DNA of 46,624 nt from an uncultured Acidimicrobiales bacterium (lineage in GTDB: Bacteria; Actinomycetota; Acidimicrobiia; Acidimicrobiales; SHLQ01): the NCBI GenBank assembly GCA_938084885.1, contig CALKGG010000084.1, positions 1 to 46,624 on the forward strand, given 5' to 3'. Both the position numbers and the translations under genes were made by a program. The notes beneath the pieces are model-generated. The model was not told the DNA's origin. It saw only the letters and a list, made by a program, of their open reading frames with translations, and did not search any database. Of the stretch, positions 41,783 to 46,624 are shown piece by piece (the first letter of the stretch is position 1; every line of letters starts with the position of its first letter).

Positions 41783-41788
41783 GCGGCC

Positions 41789-42073
41789 ATGGTTGAAGAG
41801 TTCGAAACGCCACAGTCCAAAGACGCCGCACATCCCCAGCCTGACACAACCGTGCCAGAGCAGGTCGAAACCGATGGTGTAGAGCACGTCGTAGACGACG
41901 TCGTGGAGGCTGACGACACGCCGAGCGTTGATGAACTCCAAGGCCGTTTGGCCGAGCTGCAAGGCGCCATGGATCAACTGCAATCCGGAGACCTCGATGG
42001 GGCCGAGGCAACAATCGCCTCGCTCGAACAAGCCATGTCGGCAACTTCTTCGACCGGTGGCGGCGACTCGTGA
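41789..42073 (+). CDS. small acidic protein with C-terminal helix, unknown
   Basis: A 94-residue protein I do not recognise. The first two thirds are acidic and low in hydrophobic residues, probably disordered. Residues 48-80 ('DELQGRLAELQGAMDQLQ' and the following stretch) have a heptad-like pattern and may form a coiled coil. There is no signal peptide or motif. The frame is open to a GTG at 41717, but the ATG at 41789 is chosen from the TACACT box six bases upstream. The stop overlaps the next start (GTGA), so it is co-translated with the aldolase-family protein. Confidence 0.65.
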   Translation: MVEEFETPQSKDAAHPQPDTTVPEQVETDGVEHVVDDVVEADDTPSVDELQGRLAELQGAMDQLQSGDLDGAEATIASLEQAMSATSSTGGGDS

Positions 42074-42873
42074 GTGCCGTCGACGATGCCCCGACCAGTC
42101 TCACCAACTCGGAGACGGCCACGGTGACCGAGGAGATGATCATTCCCTTGCCGCCAGCGTTTGATGATGTGGCCGACGAGCGGCACTATCGCAAACAGAT
42201 GCTGGTCGATGCCCTGCACATCCTCGGTGACCGCAACATGGCCGAAGGTGCTGCTGGCCACATCACTGTTCGAGACCCCGAGTTTGCCGACCGTTTCTGG
42301 GTCAATCCGTTTGGGATGGGCTTCACGGCCGTGCAGGTTGACAACCTCATATGTGTCGACCACGAGGGCAACATCGTCCACGGCAATCGACCGCTCAACA
42401 ACGCGGCGTTTGCCATTCATGGAGCAATCCATGCAGCCCGACCCGACGTTATGGCTGCGTGCCATACCCACGCCATGTATTCGAAGACCTTCTCCTCCCT
42501 TGGGGAACCGCTGAAGATGATCACGCAGGATCACTGCATGTTCTACAACGACGTGGCCATGCATTCTGACGACGGTGGCGCCATCGTGACCGATCTTGAA
42601 TCGGGGAAGAAGCTGGCTGCCTCCCTCGCCGACAACAAGGCCCTTATCCATCAAAACCACGGGGTCATCACCACCGGCGAATCGGTCGATGAGGCCGCAT
42701 GGTGGTTCATCGCGCTCGAACGAGCCTGCCAAAGCCAACTGCTGGCCCAAGCGGCGGGCGAACCAAAGATCATCCCTGATGACTACGCACAATTCAGCTA
42801 CGACCAAAGCGGGTACGCGTTTGCTGGATGGTTTCAATTTCAGACCATCAAACAGGAGTACGGGCTGGCTTGA
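42070..42873 (+). CDS. class II aldolase/adducin family protein
   Basis: A 267-residue member of the class II aldolase/adducin fold, a metal-dependent family that includes fuculose- and ribulose-phosphate aldolases and many uncharacterised hydrolase-like proteins. The zinc-binding pair His132-x-His134 lies in 'MAACHTHAMYSK', and a further ligand His in 'HQNHGVITTG'. 'MAEGAAGHITVRDPE' matches the 'GNiS.R' substrate loop in altered form. The substrate cannot be assigned; sequences of this sort are common as stand-alone genes in actinobacteria. The GTG start overlaps the upstream gene by four bases. Confidence 0.9.
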   Translation: MSAVDDAPTSLTNSETATVTEEMIIPLPPAFDDVADERHYRKQMLVDALHILGDRNMAEGAAGHITVRDPEFADRFWVNPFGMGFTAVQVDNLICVDHEGNIVHGNRPLNNAAFAIHGAIHAARPDVMAACHTHAMYSKTFSSLGEPLKMITQDHCMFYNDVAMHSDDGGAIVTDLESGKKLAASLADNKALIHQNHGVITTGESVDEAAWWFIALERACQSQLLAQAAGEPKIIPDDYAQFSYDQSGYAFAGWFQFQTIKQEYGLA

Positions 42874-42922
42874 TAGCGCGCTGTTCGCGTAACCAGCGGG
42901 AGACGCCATACGGTAGACGGTC

Positions 42923-45900
42923 GTGAAGATTCGGTATCCGGCAGATCTGCCGATTGCGGAACGACGTGAGGAGCTCCTCGCTGCTATTCGTGACAACCAG
43001 GTCGTTGTTGTCGCGGGCGAAACCGGATCGGGTAAGAGCACCCAGCTTCCCAAGATGTGTCTCGAGCTCGGTCTTGGAGAGCACGGTTGGGTCGGCCACA
43101 CCCAGCCCCGCCGGATCGCTGCCCGTTCGATCGCCGAGCGAGTTTCGGAAGAACTTGGCGATGAGCTCGGCGGGCTCGTGGGGTACAAGGTGCGCTTTAC
43201 CGATCAGGTCGGGGCGAAGACCGAAATCAAGGTGATGACCGATGGCATCTTGCTCGCCGAGATGCAGCACGATCGGAAGCTGTCGAAGTATTCGGTCATC
43301 ATCATCGATGAGGCCCACGAACGCAGCCTGAACATCGATTTTCTGCTCGGGTATCTCAAACAGCTTCTCCCGAGTCGTCCCGACCTGAAGGTCATCGTCA
43401 CCTCGGCCACGATCGATACCGAACGGTTTGCTACACACTTCGCAGACCGTGATGGCGAACCCGCGCCGATCATCTCGGTATCGGGACGCACCTACCCCGT
43501 CGAAGTTCGGTACCGTCCGCCGGAGGATCCCGAAACTGGCGAATCGCTGAGCCAGTCCGAGGCGATCGTCGAAGCACTATACGAACTTGAAAATGAGGCG
43601 CCCGGAGATGTGCTGGTGTTCGGTGCGGGCGAGCGGGACATTCGAGAAGCCGCCGATGCCTTGAAGGACGCTCGTCTCCGTGACACCGAAATCCTGCCGC
43701 TGTACGGCCGGTTGAGCGCCGCCGAGCAGCATCGGGTGTTCGAACGAAAGCGCAGCGGGGTCCAACGTCGCATCGTGATTGCCACCAACGTTGCCGAGAC
43801 GTCGCTGACGGTCCCCGGGATCCGCTACGTCGTCGACCCAGGCACAGCTCGGGTCAGTCGCTATAGCAATCGGACCAAAGTTCAGCGTTTGCCGATCGAA
43901 GGTATCTCTCAGGCGTCGGCGAACCAGCGGTCTGGCCGATGTGGCCGCGTCGCGGCGGGCATTGCGATCCGGCTGTTCTCTGAAGAGGACTTCAATTCTC
44001 GCCCGGAATTCACCGAACCCGAGATCACCCGCACCAATCTCGCCTCGGTGATTCTGCAGATGGCATCGCTTGGGCTTGGCAATATGGAGCGTTTCCCGTT
44101 TGTCGAACCGCCTGAGCTGCGCAATATTCGTGACGGTGTGGCGTTGCTCGAAGAGCTTGATGCCGTGCACCCCGACCGCGAGGGTACAAAGAAATGGTTG
44201 ACCTCGATTGGTCGTGAACTGTCGCGGCTTCCGGTCGATCCACGCTTTGGGCGCATGGTGATCGAGGGGGCCGACACGGGGTGTTTGCGGGAGATCATGA
44301 TCATCACCTCGGCATTGTCGGTTCGTGATCCTCGCGAACGGCCCGCCGAAAAGCGCGAAGAGGCTGCGCAGTTTCACGCGCGCTTCGCCGAGCCGGGTTC
44401 AGACTTCTTGGCGTGGATCAGGCTTTGGGAGTACCTGGAAACTGAACGCCGGGCCCGATCGAATAGTCAGTTCCGCAAGATGTGCAAGCGCGAGTTCATC
44501 AACGTCAACCGCTTCCGGGAATGGCAGGACATCTACCGTCAGCTCGAGCGCACGGCAAAGTCATTCAAGTGGAAGATCAACACCGAAGGCGCCGACGACG
44601 ACGTCGTGCACATGGCGTTGCTCACCGGCTTGTTGTCACAGGTCGGTGTGAAAGATTCGGCATCGAACGAGTTCACCGGTGGTCGCAATGCGCGCTTTGT
44701 GATCAGCAGAGGGTCGGCGCTTGGAAAGAAGCCACCGAATTGGGTGATGGCCGGCGAGCTGGTCGAAACCAATCGCCTCTGGGCGCATAGCGCGGCTCGA
44801 ATCCAGCCCGAATGGGCCGAGCGTGCGGGCGAACATATTGCCAAATACAGCTATGACGAACCAGTGTGGGAGCGCTCCAGCGGCTCGGCAATGACCATCG
44901 AGCGCGTGAGCTTGTATGGGGTTCCGCTCGTTGCGGGCCGCCGAGTGCATTACCGCCGCGTTGATCCCGACGTTGCACGACAATTGTTTATCCATCACGC
45001 CCTTATCGAAGGGGACTGGGATACCCATCACGCGTTCTTTGAACAAAACGAGTCGGTGCTCGAAGAAGTACGACGTTTGGGGGCCCGGCAGCGGCGAGAT
45101 CTGTTCGTCGAATACGACGTGCTCTATGACTTTTACGACGGTCGGGTGGGGGACAAGGTCACCTCGGGCAGCGACTTTGACCGGTGGTGGAACAAGCAAC
45201 GCAAGCGTGATCCGCGAATGCTGGATCTTCGTCTCGATGACATCTTCACTGTCGACGATGCGAGTGAGGCTGAGGAGGAATTCCCCGAAACTTGGCGTGC
45301 TGGAGACGTGCAGTTCGACGTCGACTACGAGTTTGACTCCACATCGGTCAACGACGGGGTTACGGTCACCGTCCCGGTGTCGCTCGTCGATCACATCGAT
45401 GCCGAGGCGTTCGAGTGGAACGTTCCTGGCCTTCGCGAAGAGCTCGTCACCGCGTTGTTGCGCTCGATGCCAAAGGCCGTGCGTAAGCCGTTCGTACCAA
45501 TCCCGGACACCGTGGCGGCAATCTTGCCCGAGCTCGAGCATGCCGACGGGAACGTTGTCGAGTCGGTTCGGGCTGCGTTGAGGACGGTTCGCGACCTCCC
45601 GTTGCCCGCCGATGCGCTGGTAGTCGATCGCCTGCCCGACCATCTTCGCCCGATCTTTCGGGTGGTCTCGGACTCGGGTGACACCATTGTGCAGGGCCGT
45701 AATCTCGACACGTTGCGGCGTCAGCTTCGAGAAGAAGTGCGCGATGTTCTGTCGGGCGACGAGCACGACATTGTCTCGGTCGAGCAGACAACCTGGACCT
45801 TTGGCGACATCCCACGGAAGCTCCGCACCGAAGCTGCTGGACAGGCGGTCGATGCCTTCCCCGCTTTGGTCGACGAGGGCACCTCGGTTGCGCTTCGGCT

Positions 45901-46621
45901 CTTTGCTGATTCGGGCACCCAGTACGACACGATGTGGCGGGGGACGTTGCGTCTACTTCGACTGAACGTTGGTGGGTCGGCTCGGATGTTGGCGTCGCTT
46001 CTGGACAATCGGGCGAGTCTTGCTATTGCGTCGAGTCCGCACGGCACCAAGGTCAATTGGGTCAATGATGCGTCCGATTGCATCTTTTCCCGTCTTCTCG
46101 CAGATGCCGGAGGGCCGGTCTGGAACTCGGCCGACTGGGACACGCTGGTTGCGAAGGTTCGCTCCGGGCTACCTGCAGCGGTCGACGAACTCGGGCCGAT
46201 CGCAGTCGATATCCTCGTGCGCGGATCTCGACTTCAGCGAGCCCTGCTCGGCGACGCCTCCGATGCGGTGTTCCCTGCTCGCCAAGACATGTTGGATCAA
46301 CTGAACAGACTCGTGTATCCCAATCATCTGCGTGGCGTGGGTGCCGACCGGCTCGCCGATGTTGCCCGATACGTCAAGGGCATCGAGGTTCGCCTCGCCA
46401 AACTCTCAGACCGTGTGACCCAAGACGCGCAACTCATGGTGAAGGTCCGGTCGCTCGAGGTTGACTTTGAGCACTATGTCGAGCAGCTGGGAATGACGCC
46501 GGCGCTCGTCGAACTCAATTGGCAGCTCGAAGAGTTCCGTATTGCCACGTTTGCCCAGCAGGTGGGAACAAGGCAGAAGGTCAGCGAGAAAAAGATTCGC
46601 TCGGTGCTCCGCACGCTGTAG
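42923..46621 (+). CDS. hrpA: ATP-dependent RNA helicase HrpA
   Basis: A complete 1232-residue DEAH-box helicase. Motif I 'GETGSGKST' is at 32-40, motif II 'DEAH' at 129-132, motif III 'SAT' at 161-163 and motif VI 'QRSGRCGR' at 335-342. The helicase-associated domain follows, then a long C-terminal region typical of bacterial HrpA (DUF3418) running to the end. In other bacteria HrpA acts on mRNA, including fimbrial mRNA processing in E. coli and rescue of stalled or collided ribosomes. The start is a GTG with no clear Shine-Dalgarno; TACGGT lies eight bases upstream, a weaker version of the leaderless arrangement. The stop falls three bases before the window end. Confidence 0.97.
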   Translation: MKIRYPADLPIAERREELLAAIRDNQVVVVAGETGSGKSTQLPKMCLELGLGEHGWVGHTQPRRIAARSIAERVSEELGDELGGLVGYKVRFTDQVGAKTEIKVMTDGILLAEMQHDRKLSKYSVIIIDEAHERSLNIDFLLGYLKQLLPSRPDLKVIVTSATIDTERFATHFADRDGEPAPIISVSGRTYPVEVRYRPPEDPETGESLSQSEAIVEALYELENEAPGDVLVFGAGERDIREAADALKDARLRDTEILPLYGRLSAAEQHRVFERKRSGVQRRIVIATNVAETSLTVPGIRYVVDPGTARVSRYSNRTKVQRLPIEGISQASANQRSGRCGRVAAGIAIRLFSEEDFNSRPEFTEPEITRTNLASVILQMASLGLGNMERFPFVEPPELRNIRDGVALLEELDAVHPDREGTKKWLTSIGRELSRLPVDPRFGRMVIEGADTGCLREIMIITSALSVRDPRERPAEKREEAAQFHARFAEPGSDFLAWIRLWEYLETERRARSNSQFRKMCKREFINVNRFREWQDIYRQLERTAKSFKWKINTEGADDDVVHMALLTGLLSQVGVKDSASNEFTGGRNARFVISRGSALGKKPPNWVMAGELVETNRLWAHSAARIQPEWAERAGEHIAKYSYDEPVWERSSGSAMTIERVSLYGVPLVAGRRVHYRRVDPDVARQLFIHHALIEGDWDTHHAFFEQNESVLEEVRRLGARQRRDLFVEYDVLYDFYDGRVGDKVTSGSDFDRWWNKQRKRDPRMLDLRLDDIFTVDDASEAEEEFPETWRAGDVQFDVDYEFDSTSVNDGVTVTVPVSLVDHIDAEAFEWNVPGLREELVTALLRSMPKAVRKPFVPIPDTVAAILPELEHADGNVVESVRAALRTVRDLPLPADALVVDRLPDHLRPIFRVVSDSGDTIVQGRNLDTLRRQLREEVRDVLSGDEHDIVSVEQTTWTFGDIPRKLRTEAAGQAVDAFPALVDEGTSVALRLFADSGTQYDTMWRGTLRLLRLNVGGSARMLASLLDNRASLAIASSPHGTKVNWVNDASDCIFSRLLADAGGPVWNSADWDTLVAKVRSGLPAAVDELGPIAVDILVRGSRLQRALLGDASDAVFPARQDMLDQLNRLVYPNHLRGVGADRLADVARYVKGIEVRLAKLSDRVTQDAQLMVKVRSLEVDFEHYVEQLGMTPALVELNWQLEEFRIATFAQQVGTRQKVSEKKIRSVLRTL

Positions 46622-46624
46622 AGC

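Overview
The window carries the main ribosomal-protein locus of a high-GC Gram-positive bacterium, almost certainly an actinomycete-type organism and most likely class Acidimicrobiia. That placement is inference. It rests on the gene order rplC...rplO-secY-adk-infA-rpmJ-rpsM-rpsK-rpsD-rpoA-rplQ-truA and rplM-rpsI-glmM-glmS, a zinc-binding S14 (type Z), an L22 carrying a C-terminal 'sunset'-like extension, lipoboxes of the AAC/SAC/SSC type, and many gene starts that look leaderless (TANNNT six or seven bases before ATG).

Layout. 1-2.0 kb: two leftward genes, a YnjB-type ABC substrate-binding lipoprotein and an unknown proline-rich protein. 2.1-10.1 kb: two exported lipoproteins, one built from six paired-cysteine repeats and one a 2105-residue bacterial alpha-2-macroglobulin without a thioester. 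10.1-20.0 kb: the S10/spc ribosomal cluster from rplC to rplO, without rpsJ at its head. 20.1-22.1 kb: secY-adk behind a terminator and a candidate promoter of their own. 22.1-22.5 kb: a leftward zincin-type metalloprotease gene in the place where map often lies. 22.6-26.8 kb: infA (CTG start), rpmJ, rpsM, rpsK, rpsD, then rpoA-rplQ and truA, each of these blocks with a recognisable promoter. 26.8-30.3 kb: leftward SDR, alpha/beta hydrolase, histidine kinase and response regulator. 30.4-36.3 kb: rplM-rpsI-glmM and a very large GlmS-like protein. 36.3-46.6 kb: a small hydrolase, two bacterial PH-domain membrane proteins, a REP-like repeat cluster, a CoA-binding protein, metY, acpS, a small acidic protein, a class II aldolase/adducin protein and hrpA.

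How the genes work together. The core supplies ribosomal subunit proteins, initiation factor IF1, the RNA polymerase alpha subunit, the SecY channel, adenylate kinase and tRNA pseudouridylation. glmM and the GlmS-like enzyme feed amino-sugar precursors into the cell wall. The flanking genes are envelope, stress or metabolic functions.

The points most worth a second look are: infA starting with CTG behind a strong Shine-Dalgarno; three ribosomal promoters sharing TTGG-N17-TAG architecture; seven or more leaderless starts; the alpha-2-macroglobulin in which the thioester Cys-x-Glu-Gln reads Ser-Ala-Asp-Gly; the 1145-residue GlmS with large insertions and an Arg where the Schiff-base Lys is expected; the six-fold Cys-pair lipoprotein; a 22-bp perfect hairpin between adk and the zincin; and a four-copy REP-type palindrome set at 39.2-39.4 kb. 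I saw no tRNA, rRNA, CRISPR array, transposase gene or prophage.
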